A stretch of 64,000 nt of DNA from Panagrolaimus kolymaensis (Eukaryota; Nematoda; Chromadorea; Rhabditida; Panagrolaimidae), in the NCBI GenBank assembly GCA_028622995.1, contig JAJQJQ010000101.1, positions 86,662-150,661 of the forward strand. The letters are read 5' to 3'. Made by a program: the position numbers and the translations under genes. The notes beneath the pieces were generated by a model, which ran no database searches, was not told the origin of the DNA, and saw only the letters and a program-made list of their open reading frames with translations. Positions 50,603 through 62,309 of this stretch are shown here, piece after piece; the stretch's first letter is position 1; every line of letters starts with the position of its first letter.

Positions 50603-51305
50603 TCAATAATAAGAGCAACATTTGTTCATTTTACGAGCTTGAGTATAAAACATTTTGCTTTGTTCGGAGAGATTTTCACTGGCTTTTACGAGATCATCAA
50701 GCTTTTCACCTCTTTCAAGAACAGATTGAATTGTATTATGTAAGACAACTTTCGTTTCTTCAATTTCATCTTGAACACGAGTAAGTGAATCAGCTTCACG
50801 AGGATTTTGCCATTTGGTGAGAAGTTCAGGCAATTTTGAATAATTACAAGATGCAGCGTTTTGAATAGCATCCTATAATAACGAAAATTTAGACAATGAA
50901 AAAAGAGAAAAACAAACATACCCATTGAGATGGATGAATGCTATTTGTAAAATCTTCCATAACTTTACTTAGCATAGTAAATGCAACACGAGCTTCATAT
51001 TCTCCATCAGTTATGCAAACACCAGTAAGATTATCTTGACGAACATAGCAATGAATAAAGTATTCTTGTTCCTTGATTGAAGTTCGGCTAGGAGTAGCAG
51101 CACGTTCAGCTAGCAAGCGCCCAGTAAAATCCATAAATTCCTAAACAAAGCTTGAGGTTAGCAGGAAAAAAGCATAAATAATGATTACCTTAACAGATCC
51201 TTTTTGAAAGAAGCTAAAATCCTTCAAATCATATGCATCTTTAAGTAGCTTCGGTTTTTGACCAACAGCGCTTTTTTGAAACAACAATATCGAATACAAT
51301 TTCAT
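50603..51305 (-). CDS. ykt-6: YKT6 R-SNARE with atypical C-terminus
   Basis: YKT6 is a lipid-anchored R-SNARE acting in ER-Golgi, intra-Golgi, endosomal and autophagosome fusion. Three exons give about 200 residues, the usual length. The longin domain starts MKLYSILLFQKSAVGQKPKL and continues DLKDFSFFQKGSVKEFMDF and KEQEYFIHCYVRQDNLTGV. The SNARE motif runs from NPREADSLTRVQDEIEETK through the central arginine (SVLERGEKLDDLV) to FYTQARKMNKCCSYY. The double cysteine is present, but the last four residues are CSYY rather than a standard CaaX such as CAIM. Eight bases before the ATG is a TTTTATAG acceptor, which fits trans-splicing downstream of alg-11. Confidence 0.93.
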
Positions 51306-51315
51306 GATTGTTACT
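51306..51315 (-). other. Trans-splice-type acceptor before ykt-6
   Basis: On the minus strand the sequence reads CTTTTTTATAG followed by TAACAATC and the ykt-6 ATG. An acceptor 8 bases from the start, about 200 bp after the alg-11 stop, is the arrangement of a downstream operon cistron. Confidence 0.55.
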
Positions 51316-51503
51316 ATAAAAAAGAAAGAAAATTATTAAACAATGATGATATAAAAAGTGTATGTCATATGTAACAAACGGAAAACAACCGCCTTTCAAA
51401 GAAAACAACAACTCGCTAAAGTTAAACTCCTTTATTTATAGTTTAATAATAATTTAAAATCAACAAGAAAGAAAGTACCCGATCATTATTGCCCAAATAA
51501 AGA

Positions 51504-53599
51504 CTATTTCAATTCGTTTAAAGCTTTTAAGAAGCTGTCAGTAAAATTCTTAACAGAGAACATTTCCACATGATCAACAGCTTTATTACGTATTTCTTCA
51601 AGCTCCATATCAGTGCTATTAATTATTCTTTTAACACAAGTTGCATAACCTAAAAAAGTGAACATATTGAATATTGGTAAAATAACAGCGTAAGCAAACC
51701 TTCAGCATCATCAGCAAGGAATCCATTTTCTCCATCTTTAACGATATCAAGCTTTGGTCCGCCACTGTTATGAGCAATCATAATGCAACCAGCTGCCATT
51801 GATTCAACTACAGCAATACCAAAATGTTCATCGATCATTGTATGAATGCCGATTAAAGAAGTCTAAAAAGTAAGTAGGTACATATAAAAGAAGAAGCTTA
51901 TGTGATACTCGAACATTTAGGTACATAACCCAATCAAAATCAACACGGAACACTTACATTGTTAAGCTCTCGTAATTTTTCATTAGTGATGTTAGTCTTC
52001 CATTCAACGTCTTTAGCGACACCAAGTTCATCTGCGTACGCTTGTAAGTTCTTTAATCGTTGATTATCTTCTTCATTACGACAGCCACCAGCAATAGTAA
52101 GTTTAACATTGACATCAGATTGCTTCAGGAGTTGTAAGACTTCAATTTGAAGCCGATGATTTTTCTCTGGTCGAATTTGTCCAACAGATAGAATGGTAGC
52201 AGGAGATTTGCTTCGAGCTTTTTCGCCTTTCTCATAAAGATGAACATCAACAGGAGGATACACTTTGAAAGGATTCACTTTCCATAGAAATTTAATATGC
52301 TCTGTTGTCCAACTAAAACAGAATAATAAAATGTTGCAATGTAAAAAACAGCAAAACATACCTTCCATTAGTCATAATTACTTTAGCAGCATATCCGCAC
52401 CATCCATAGCAATATGAAAACAAGACATAGTAAAGAAGCTTGAGTTTGGTTAATATTACGCTATTCGCAATAAACCCATCATTGTTATACATGGATTTTC
52501 TGTCAGCTACTCTCATAGTCATTTGAGCTGTAATGGTTGGATAATGTACATAACACGCAACTTCACAGCCACCAATCCATCGAAATACTGGCATTGTAAA
52601 AGCACAGCCGGTCGTGTCAATAAAGACTTCCGGAAGAAATCGAAATATTGCTTCCACTGCAACAATTATTTCAGCAAAACTTTGGAAGAGCAATGTAAAG
52701 CGTGGATAAATTTTAGGATTCAAACATGGAACAGTCCTAGAATGTGAAAATTTTTAAAGTAAATAACAAACAAAAAATATCATACTTACTTTAATTGCAC
52801 GAGTTCAATGTCAAATTTCTCGACGAATCCAATATCTTGAACCAGTTTGATTTGAAAGCGTTCTCTCACATTGTTCAGTATATCATTTACTGTTGAAGTT
52901 GTTTCTTTTGAGTAAATAATAATACGCTTGAATGGACGACCAGAACTAAAAACAATAAATTCATTAGGGAGTAAATAACCTTTGAACAATTCAGAAAAGT
53001 CCAGTCATTTCAATAAAAAAGAAAGATGAAGGAAAAAATGCTATAACAAAGGGAAGCTTAAAACGTACGCGCAAACATGCCACCATAATGACGCAAATAA
53101 AAAACAGCCATCCATTTTTTTGCCTGCCGTCTAAATATAAAACCACCTACGCTAAAGCCTGCAGCAGCTGACATAAGAAGCTGAGAATATTTGACATTGC
53201 AAAAAAGCTCGAAATGGAAATGGGGCATGGAATGATTCCCAGAGAAAAGAAAGCAACGCATTACTAATAATATTCATATTTTAGACATGAATGGAGAGAG
53301 AAATAATGACTGGGTTAAATAAGTAAAAAGTAAGCTGGTAGTAAATCCATAAAAAACATACCGTTCTCCAGCATTCAGTAAAGTATCAATTGCTTGAAAA
53401 AGTACACGTTCACCTCCTCCACCACCTTCACAGTACGGATGAAAAAATGCAATAGTTCCAGATTGTCTAAAAGCTCATAAAGTTAATAAGTTTTGACAAG
53501 TAACAAACAAAAAACATACCGATACTTGTTCTGTAAATAAAAATAAGAATGCCGAAAGAATCCAACGATAATTGTACCGATGAAAATAAAGATGAACAT
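51504..53599 (-). CDS. algn-11: ALG11 alpha-1,2-mannosyltransferase
   Basis: ALG11 adds the fourth and fifth mannose (alpha-1,2, from GDP-mannose) to the dolichol-linked oligosaccharide on the cytosolic face of the ER. Exons give about 480 residues. An N-terminal membrane anchor ([20 protein letters not shown]) precedes the family motif [20 protein letters not shown]. Further blocks are [54 protein letters not shown] and the GT4 donor site [20 protein letters not shown] plus [11 protein letters not shown]. The ATG is immediately preceded by TTTTTGCAG on the minus strand, so the message probably starts by trans-splicing 129 bp after the mrpl-35 stop. One intron (about 52950-53356) holds an open 38-codon frame of unknown meaning. 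Confidence 0.92.
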
Positions 53600-53608
53600 C
53601 TGCAAAAA
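53600..53608 (-). other. Trans-splice-type acceptor before alg-11
   Basis: Minus-strand GTTTTTGCAG abuts the alg-11 ATG with no 5' UTR between. There is 129 bp back to the mrpl-35 stop codon, the typical spacing in nematode operons. Confidence 0.6.
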
Positions 53609-53727
53609 CGAACGGAATACATAAAGAAAGGTTGAAGGTATCACAAGCATGTAATTTAACAAGTTGATTACAAGGTTAACACGTTTAAAGAAATAGTTTT
53701 TATTCTAAATAACAAACAATCAACAAT

Positions 53728-54262
53728 CTATTGCATATCACTAAAATGTTTCATCGCTGTGGAATCATCCATAAGAATCTTCGGTCTTTCGCGCACATAA
53801 CGACCTTTGTAATCAACACGAGGTGAATTGAGACCATGACGAACATGATAAGCTTCATATGGATCATTTGGATAATGCTTATGACGAAGCCAAAATGGTG
53901 TCATCATTTTATCTAACATCATACATTCTTCTTTTGTGCAAGTTTCAAAATAATCAGCTGTTTCTTGAAATACTTCATTCTTTGTATAGCGTCTCTTATA
54001 TCGACCAGGTCGAGCATGAATCCACATTCCTAAAAAAATCCATATATAATAACCTTCGATAAAGCAAATAACGAAAAAACATACCATTATTAAGTCGTTT
54101 GAATCTATCTAACACATCTTGAGCTGGACGTTTGCGACCATCAACAGGAGAAAAACGAATATGATGTTCCCAATGTGGAATATTAGCAATAGTTCTTACT
54201 GTTGATAAAAGCGTTGAAGTAGCTTTCGCTGTTATTGGTTTAATTGTTGAAGATAAAAGCAT
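53728..54262 (-). CDS. mrpl-35: Mitochondrial ribosomal protein bL35m (MRPL35)
   Basis: A component of the large mitochondrial ribosomal subunit. Two exons give about 160 residues. The N-terminus ([20 protein letters not shown]) is Ser/Thr/Lys-rich and suits a mitochondrial presequence. The diagnostic C-terminal block [20 protein letters not shown], then [10 protein letters not shown], matches human MRPL35 ([24 protein letters not shown]). The basic [11 protein letters not shown] stretch is the rRNA-binding core. The start is the ATG at 54262; an upstream in-frame TTG is ignored. It is probably the first gene of the operon. Confidence 0.85.
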
Positions 54263-55139
54263 AATCAAAGTTCAATGATTAATAAAATCTTTCGCAAACA
54301 TAAAAAAGAGAAGAAAGAAAGCAACAGCAACAAAAAAAACGAGAGCGAACGTGTCATTGGCAAAAAGCGCCAGAAAAAGTAAAATACAAATTCTGTTTTG
54401 AGAGTTTACTTTTTTTGAACGAATTTGAATTTGTACTAATAAATTGAATCTCGTGGTTTTGTTTTTGAAATAAATACAATTAAGAAAATTGTTTATTGAA
54501 ATTCATAGACAAAGGCAAGTCACAACAAAATGATAACGTTGACAAAATCAAAGTCTAAAAGTTTCTTTCTTCTGTGCAAATAAGAGAATTACAAATGCCG
54601 TACTTGTATTTTGGAATTACTAAATAACTTTCATTTTATTTTCTTAAAGATTTGCTTAATTGAGTTCATTTTTTTTCTGTTAACAAAGTCTTTTAATATT
54701 TTGCACTAAGAGCTATGAAGCTTTATCAGCAACTAAAATTTGCTTCTAAGATCCTACTACAGCTATGTGACTACAATACTCTTTACAAAAATTCTATGAA
54801 ATCTTGAACTTTATTTTCGGAGCAATAACCTTTTTGTTAATGAAATATGTGTTTATCGCCGACAGCTTTAAATTTTATGTGTCTCTGGCATTACGTTCCT
54901 ATTTATGGAAGAAATCAAACATTAACAACCAAAACAAGTCTCAGCACCGAAACAATTAATTTCTGTGCTACATTAAGTTCTCTATTTCAATCACTTTCAA
55001 TTTTATTTTGCTCCAAGTTCAAAAAAAAAGTGCGGTTTGATGAAAGTGATTTATAATTTATAATTAATAACTTGATTTTATCTCATAATTTTATGACATT
55101 CCTTTGCAATTATTTATTAATTTTTGGAAATTATTAATT
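54263..55139. other. Divergent spacer between mrpl-35 and GALT genes
   Basis: Likely contains the operon promoter and the GALT promoter. A 39-codon frame from 54841 (MKYVFIADSFKFYVSLALRS...) overlaps a 69-codon frame from 54847 in another phase. Both are uncharacterised; neither has domain support. No RNA gene was recognised. Confidence 0.45.
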
Positions 55140-56553
55140 ATGTTGTTTATTGAAGAAAATGCTCATCGCCGTTTTAATCCTTTATTAGAAAAATGGGTTA
55201 TTGTATGTGAAAATAGACTTAATCGGCCATGGAAAGGTACGGTAGCAGCATCTAATCCTACTCTAACAACAGAAAAAAAGGAAGAAGCAGCAGCTCCTAC
55301 TACTACCACCACAACTGCGACAGCTGCATCAAGCTACCTTGGACCCGGCGCACAACGAGCTAATGGCACTATAATGCCTAATTATGAATCAACTTATGCT
55401 TTTGATAATGATTTTCCGGTTTTCATTAAAAATGAAAATGGAGAAGGAAATAATCCGGAAGTCGTTGATGAAGATGGCGATGGCTTATTTGTTAGGCAAA
55501 AAGCATACGGTAAAAATTATTATGACGTTTGTTTTTGTTGAGTTAAAATAAAGTAGTTTTTAGGAATTTCAAGGGTTGTTTGTTTCCATCCAAATCCAAA
55601 TGAAAGATTAGCAACAATGAAAGTGGCGGAAATTGAAAAAGTTTATGAAGCTTTAATGAAAGAAATGAAAGAATTAAAAGTAAAATATGATTGGGTTCAG
55701 GTATTTTTACTTGATAGATTTTATTTAAAAATCTGAAAAACTTTTATTTGTAGATTTTTGAAAGCAAAGGTGCTATGGTTGGATGCTCCATTCCTCATCC
55801 ACATTGTCAAATTTGGGCATCAAATTTTATTCCTTCATTTCCCGCAAAAAAGGATGAAACTCAAAAGGTTTTTTGTTTTTTTTGGCTACTTTTTTTACGC
55901 TTCGTTAAAGTTAAACTAAAGAATGCATTCATTTTTTTAGAAATATTTTTTAAAACACAATAAGCCGATGTTATTGGATTATCTCGGTAAAGAGAAAGTG
56001 AAGAAGGAACGAATTGTTATTACTAATGAACATTGGACTGTTCTCGTTCCATATTGGGCAATTTGGCCATATGAAGTCATGATAATTCCACGTCGACATA
56101 TTTTACATATTGATGATTTGACACCAGTAATCATCTTTTTAATTTATTTATAATTGCAATAATTTAGTGAAAAATTTAGGATGAAATTACTGCCTTATCC
56201 GAACTCACCAAAGCCCTTTACATCAAATTTGATAACATTTTTCAATGTGATTTTCCTTACACTATGGGTTGGTTTAGTGCTCCAAGTGGAACTCATCTCA
56301 ATAATGATGGCAAATTTGAACATTGGCAACTTCATTGCCAATATATGCCACCATTAGTTCGATCAGCAACAGTTAGAAAATTTTTAGCTTCATATGAAAC
56401 TATGGCTGAAGAACAAAGAGATTTTACTCCCGAAAAGGTTAGTCTCTCCTTCGTTTTTTTTTTATTTACTCAAAAGTGTGCAATTTATTTTTTTAGGCGG
56501 CTCAAACCCTTCGCGATCAAAGCCCCATTCATTATACAGAAAAATCAAGTTGA
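55140..56553 (+). CDS. galt-1: Galactose-1-phosphate uridylyltransferase (GALT)
   Basis: This enzyme swaps UDP between UDP-glucose and galactose-1-phosphate in the Leloir pathway. Six exons give about 375 residues. The catalytic HPH triad is intact in [20 protein letters not shown]. Other family blocks are [72 protein letters not shown] and [20 protein letters not shown]. The exon after 55941 begins [16 protein letters not shown], which matches the variable loop of human GALT. An inserted Ala/Thr-rich tract ([20 protein letters not shown], near 55290) after the RPW block is longer than in the human enzyme. The ATG at 55140 was chosen because the frame above it has no other ATG. Confidence 0.92.
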
Positions 56554-59259
56554 AATGAGTCATTTTTCTTCGCATTTTTTTGATTGATTTTTTTGTTAGT
56601 ATTTTCTTAGTAGTTTTATTTAGTGTTCATTGTTATGATAAAAAAATAATTCGCGTTCGAGTATAATTGAATTTTTATTTTGTTGTTGACAAAAAAATAT
56701 GGAAAATAAATTTTTTATCCTTCAAAAATTAATCTAATTTTGCATAAAAAAAATTTTTGAGATGGTTTTTTTTGATGCCATGTTTCATTACACATCGCAT
56801 TTTTTTTTTTGCCATCATGACAAATATATTTTCTTTATCATTTTAAATCTCTCGTTCCTTGAAATTTAAAGGCCAAATATATATTCCCTGAAGATAAATA
56901 AATCACATAAACTCCTATAATGTTCTCTGAATAACAAATCTAATGTTTCGTTTACGTAGCATCCATATGTTTCCATTCCTCCATCAAAAAAATCCATTTT
57001 GTTGCAAAAAAATTTGCGTTTGCATGAATACTTTTTTTTTGCACTGACTCATTTCACGTTAAAGGTGGTTCATTGTTTCCCAAAAAAACATAGGAAGTTT
57101 TCCTTATTCCTTTATTTTCTTTTCTCGTTTTTTTTGGCAAATCTTTAAAGCTTTCACACTATTTTCTTCAAAGTCTTCAATTATTGTTTTTCAATTGTTG
57201 TTGTTTATTTTCACCTCTCTTTCATTTTTTCACTCTTTTGCGCCCAGTTTTAGTCCTCTTTCAAGGAACTAAAAACCATACTCCTTCTTTCTCCTTCTTC
57301 TTCCCTTTTTTTGATTGCTATTTTACTATGTATTTCCAAGGATGTATATGTAATTTTTTTTTCGGCACATCCATAATTGCTATTTTCTCTCCTTTTTTTT
57401 CTTCTTCTTCCACAAATGTGGCAAAGGCCAAATTCGGTCGTCACTGAAAAAAAAAGCGAAAAGAAAGAAACAACTAATTTTCATCATTCATTATTTTATT
57501 TTTTTGGTAGAAAAAAAAGAAGAAAAGTGAAAGTGAAAATGAATGAACGGAATAAAATTTTCTCAGGATGGATGATGATGTTTTTGTTGTTTACGATGTC
57601 GTCGACCTGGTTGGTGTTTCATACATATGTGAGTGGCGTTTGTTTTTGCGCGGCGTGGTCATCAAAGTGCATCAATGAGCTAGGCATATTTTTTACTCAT
57701 CGTTGTTGTACCGTGTCACTGACTCATCATCCTTTGCATTTATATTTTTGCAAATGTCCATGCCAAAAAAAACCAAAGCGGTTGGTTGAACAACTCATTG
57801 ATCATTTACTTTGTTTACCCCAAAAAAGCACCTTACTTTAATGACAATGAAAAATATGTTGAAACCTTATTTTTACAGTCTTTAATACTTTCTTTAGACT
57901 CAATGTTATCTTTCATTTTTTTCCTCCCTGATCGTTGTTCCTTTTTCTTTATTTTTCCTTTGTCTGTTTTTTTTTTCGCTGAAGAAGCATAAATATTTTT
58001 TTGATAAAAAAAGAAGTAAGAAATCATCCCATTCAATTATATATTATGTGTCCTAAAAAACTCTCCAATGTTTACACAACCAAAAACAATTTAGCTTTCT
58101 TTTTTGGGTCAATTTTTTTATATTATTTTGGCATATGCACTTTTTTCCCTTGATGTCTCTGTCAAAGCAATAATGGTTTTTGACCATTTAAGCTCCGTGT
58201 GTATGTTCGACGACATCCAGGGATTTCTAAAAATATTGTTGTTATTCTCAAAGCTTTTTAATGTTGCCAAACCCTTTATTTCTTTCTTAAAGCTATTTTA
58301 CTTTATTTTCAAGGGTTTTGAACGTAATTTGTAAGTAGCAGCCGTAGTAGTCACTCGTTCCATTTTTAAAAAATTCTAAATGAATTTCTCAGGAGCATGT
58401 CATACGGGAATGTGTCAAACTTAACGCTTTTTCTTCTTCTTCCTTCATTTTTTTCTAAAGAAAAATAAGACATCGCAAAAACTCATCATAAAAGAGCTCT
58501 TCATTTATGGCGCTGGCGGCAAAGACATATTCATCCTGATGCTGATGCTAAAAGTGGGCATTAATAAAGCCAAGAACTTTTTCTTCTTTTTCTTTCAGCT
58601 GCACTTTGTTTTCAAAATAAAAAAATATTAGCCCAATGTTGGTAATGGTCATTTTTTTTATCAATAAAATGGAAGAAAAAAATATGGATAAAGTTATGTC
58701 AACAAAAAAAGCAATTCTTCTGGATTTAATTAAAGCGATTGACGACTATTTTTTATTCATGAAAAGCGATCATAGCAAAAATATTCCGGTTTATTTTCAG
58801 TATAGTCTGGTCGAAAAAAAGTAAGGTATTACTTGCGCGGGTGTTTGTTTCTTTGTTATTTTGACTTTGAAATGTGAAAAACAACTCTCCAATCCAATAC
58901 ACTCGATATGATCTATTTTTTACCTGCAGAAAAAAATCCATTTCATCGTCCTAAATATGTCTTTATTATTTTCAACTTTGTCTCTCTTCTTTTTTTTTCG
59001 GTTGTCAAATTCAGTTTTTGTTTTTTATATAAAAGAAAACATATATTTTTTTGGTATTTGACACATTTTTGAGTACGTTTTTCAGAATCATAAATAAGGC
59101 CTCTTCCACCACGTGTGTTTACGATTATTAACTTTTTTTGTTATATATTTTTTTTGTTTTCCTTTCGTGAAAAAAGAATTATGATTACTTCCTATTTTTT
59201 TTTTGGTTGGTGGAAGGAAGAATACACAAAAATAAATGCCATTTTATTTTTAGAACAAA
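56554..59259. other. Intergenic region between GALT and tetraspanin genes
   Basis: 2.7 kb of T-rich low-complexity DNA. The longest open frame (57377-57841) is F/K/S/C-rich with no domain or intron support, and I judge it chance. Nothing else was recognised. Confidence 0.5.
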
Positions 59260-60075
59260 ATGGTTTATGGTTGTGGAAACAATGTTGTTAAACTTGTTGT
59301 AGTGGTTATTAACTTTTTATTATTCTTTTTTGGAAGTTTAATTCTTGGTTTTTCACTTTGGGCCAATCTTGATAAAAATTTTGCATTGCATCTTGGAGAA
59401 TTTGCGAGACAAGTAAATGTTAATGAAGAATTTATTGATGATTTAGCTAAATATCAAGCATCTTTATGGGTTTTGGTCGCGGTTGGAGCTTTACTTTTAA
59501 TTATTGGATTTTTGGGTTGCTGTGGAGCAGCATTTGAAACTTCACCATTGCTTGTTGTGGTATATTTAATTTTTTTATCGTAATTTTCGATACTTATCAA
59601 TTTTTATTTTAGCACTTTTTGATCGTTCTTCTTATTGGCTTTGTTCAAATCATTGCTCTTGGATACCTTTTGGTTAATAGAGCAGAGTTGCTTGTAAATC
59701 TTAAAGCAGTCATGGAAAAAAGTGCTAAAACACCCGAAGGTCGAATGAATCTTCTTCCAATTCAAAAAATGCTTCAATGTTGTGGTGCCACAGCGGATAC
59801 AATGCAAACTTATATTAATGAAGGTCGATGTGCTGGAGCCCTTCAACATGCCGTAAGCTTATCTTTGCTCCATCATTAACAACTTTGAGTTTAATTCATA
59901 TTTTTTTTAGCCTGATTGTTATACAGCAATCTCAGAAAAACTTGAAAATGCTGGAGAAACGGTTTTCGCAATTGGAATCCTTTGTCTCATCGTTCAATTC
60001 ATTTCCATGATTTTTACCTGCGTTCTTTTCCGTGCTATTCGTGTACGAGAAAATCGGTATGTTCCAGCCTATTAA
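59260..60075 (+). CDS. Tetraspanin
   Basis: A four-pass membrane organiser. Three exons (59260-59562, 59614-59852 and 59911-60075, approximate) encode about 235 residues. TM1 is VVKLVVVVINFLLFFFGSLI, TM2 LWVLVAVGALLLIIGFLGCC, TM3 HFLIVLLIGFVQIIALGYLL and TM4 VFAIGILCLIVQFISMIFTC. The cytosolic GCCGA after TM2 and the extracellular CCG motif (MLQCCGATADTM) are intact. The large loop has four cysteines (CC, RCAG, PDCY) and is short. The C-terminus RENRYVPAY could carry a YxxPhi-like sorting signal. It is of the CD63/CD9 type; I cannot assign a numbered nematode TSP. Confidence 0.9.
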
Positions 60076-60425
60076 AATCATATTTGAATACCTTCAAAAA
60101 TTTTTATTAATGTAGTTCACTTTTTTTTAAACTTTACAATCATTTGACATATTTTTTATAACTTTTATTTTTATTTATAAATAATTTTTTCTCAACTTTA
60201 ACAATCAGTTATTTTTAAGCATATTTATATACTGTATTAATCTTTTGTTTTATTGGAACAAAAAAATCATTTATTTGTATTTTTAATTATTGTTATTGTT
60301 TTATTTGTGATCATAAATAAGGTTTATCAAAATGTGTATTTACTGCTTTTATTACTTGGTGATAGTTTACTAAATAAAAAAGTGTATTTTTTTAAAACAA
60401 AAAAATATATCTTATTTTTGTTCAG
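60076..60425. other. 3' flank of tetraspanin
   Basis: T/A-rich DNA, probably 3' UTR. No 5' exons for the orphan glycosyltransferase exon that follows could be read here. Confidence 0.5.
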
Positions 60426-60656
60426 CAATTTCTCAAAAATGAAGATGCCTTTGTTACTGGAAAATTAGCTGGAGAAGTAAATGTTAGTCGAATTGATGGT
60501 TTAAAAGATTGGCTGATAATTTACAATATTGATGAAGCTTTAAAAAGTGAAAGAATATTTTTTGGCTGTCATACTCCTGAACATAACCCAATTATTTGGG
60601 AGCATATCTTTGAAAATCGTTTGATGAAAGGTTTTAATTTTGCCATGCTTTGTTAA
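60426..60656 (+). pseudogene. Orphan 3' exon of a GT31-type glycosyltransferase
   Basis: After a TTGTTCAG acceptor, 76 codons run to TAA. They match the C-terminus of the complete gene at 61.0-62.3 kb: EDAFVTGKLAGEVNVSRIDG against DDFFVTGKLAAETNVTHING, and FFGCHTPEHNPIIWEHIFEN against FFVCHNPQHQPIIWNHICEN. No ATG, membrane anchor or DDD catalytic exon is found upstream. It is most likely the remnant of a tandem duplication. It could instead be an alternative last exon if transcripts join it to other exons. Confidence 0.7.
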
Positions 60657-60958
60657 TAACTTATTAGGTTTTATATTTCTGTATGTGTTTAATAAATTTG
60701 TTGCATGTAACTATAAAAAGTTGGCTTCTAGTGAAAAAAATGAGGCAGCAATGGTAGTCAGAATTTATTCCACAAATTTTGTAGTTAAAACTTCCTTGAA
60801 TTTACGTATACAAAAAACAACTTTTTTCATTCATGCATTTGAAAAATGAAAGCACGAAAAACAATGGCTCAAGAAATATGCAAATTTTTTGAACCAGTAT
60901 AAAAGGAAGCAAAAACACTCGCATTCAATCAGTTTGATAAAAATCATTCATTGCAAAG

Positions 60959-62309
60959 ATGCGGTTTTCTCGATTTTCTCTTCGACGAAATCTCATTGGT
61001 GTATTTTATTGTGTTATATTCTTCATCATTTTGATTATTGCTTTTTCAAGAAAAAAACCTTTAGAAGAAGAATCACATTCATATAATGCTACAAATCAAG
61101 TAAGTTACTTTCTTATAAGCATTATGAAAATAAAAGCTGCTTCCACGCTGTTTTTTGATTAAAGATAATTTACCGAAAACCTCCAAGAACTCTTTGAAGT
61201 AGGAAAAGCATAAGTTAGTCATTAGCATGCTAAAAAAATACTTGGTTAACTGCCTGTTGATATAAGTTTTAGTCTTTCCCTAATTTAAAAGAAAAGCATT
61301 TGAATGCTTAGGTATTTAATTAATTTTATTTTTAGATTTTTGATCCATTTGCATATCCTGTGTTGATAAGTCCAAATGTTCCTGCATGTTCCACGCCAAC
61401 TTCAAACAAAGATACTTTAGTCATTGTTCATACTCATCCTAAATACAAACACAAAAGGTCAGCAATTCGTTCAACAATGGGAAATGAAACTTTAAAGAAT
61501 TTCTTCAAGTTTGATATTGTTTTTGTTATGGGAAAGCCTGAAAATGAGTCTTTGCAAATGGACATCGATCATGAAGCTACACAATATGGTGATATTCTTC
61601 AAGCTGATTTTGCTGATACTTATTGGAACTTAACAACCAAAGCAGTAGTTTGGATGAAATTTGTTGCTGAAAATTGTGCAGAAGCAAATCTTTTCATTGT
61701 TAAAGTTGATGATGATGTCGTATTTGATTTGATCAAAACGAAAGATGTTCTATGGAACAATGCAAAGGAGTTGGAGAATAATTATTATTGTCGAGTATGG
61801 AATAAATATATGCCAATTGTCCGAAATAATAATTCACAATGGTACGTTATTGTTGACTTTGAATGCTTTACACTTACACTACCTTTTTTGGGTTTTTACA
61901 CGCTCGTTTTGTCTCAAAATGACTTTAATCTCTTCGTTGTTTTAGGTATGTTCCAGAATCAGAAATGTCTTTATCCTTAGAATATTATGACACATACTGT
62001 AGTGGAATGGCTTACATAACTTCATCAACCGTAATCATGAAACAATGGAATTATTTGATCAATCACAAAGTACATTTTCATAAAATCGATGACTTTTTTG
62101 TTACTGGAAAATTGGCAGCTGAAACAAATGTTACTCACATCAATGGTCTTGGAGAATTTCAATACGTTTCAAATGTTACTGAATCACTGGAAAGTAATGG
62201 AATATTCTTTGTATGTCATAATCCTCAACATCAACCAATCATTTGGAATCATATCTGTGAAAATAGTTTGAAGAAAGTTTTTGGTAATGCTACTATGGTT
62301 CATTGTTGA
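60959..62309 (+). CDS. GT31 beta-1,3-galactosyltransferase-like type II membrane protein
   Basis: A Golgi glycosyltransferase of the Galactosyl_T (GT31) family. Exons 60959-61099, 61336-61841 and 61946-62309 give 336 residues. A short cytosolic tail (MRFSRFSLRRN) and an uncleaved signal-anchor (IGVFYCVIFFIILIIAF) come first. The catalytic domain has the early TLVIVHTHPKYKHKRSAIRS-TMG block (family RxxIRxTW-like) and FDIVFVMGKPENES. It also has the metal-binding FIVKVDDDVVFD motif and a C-terminal EYYDTYCSGMAYITSSTVIM (family YPxYxxGxGY-like). The late acidic site is DDFFVTGKLA, equivalent to ED(V)xxG. Several NxT/S sequons suggest N-glycosylation. The acceptor sugar is unknown. A duplicate of its last exon lies 0.3 kb upstream. 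Confidence 0.82.

Noticed and set aside
57377..57841. 154-codon open frame on the plus strand
   Set aside because: F/K/S/C-rich translation in a T-rich tract, no domain, no supporting splice sites or start context.
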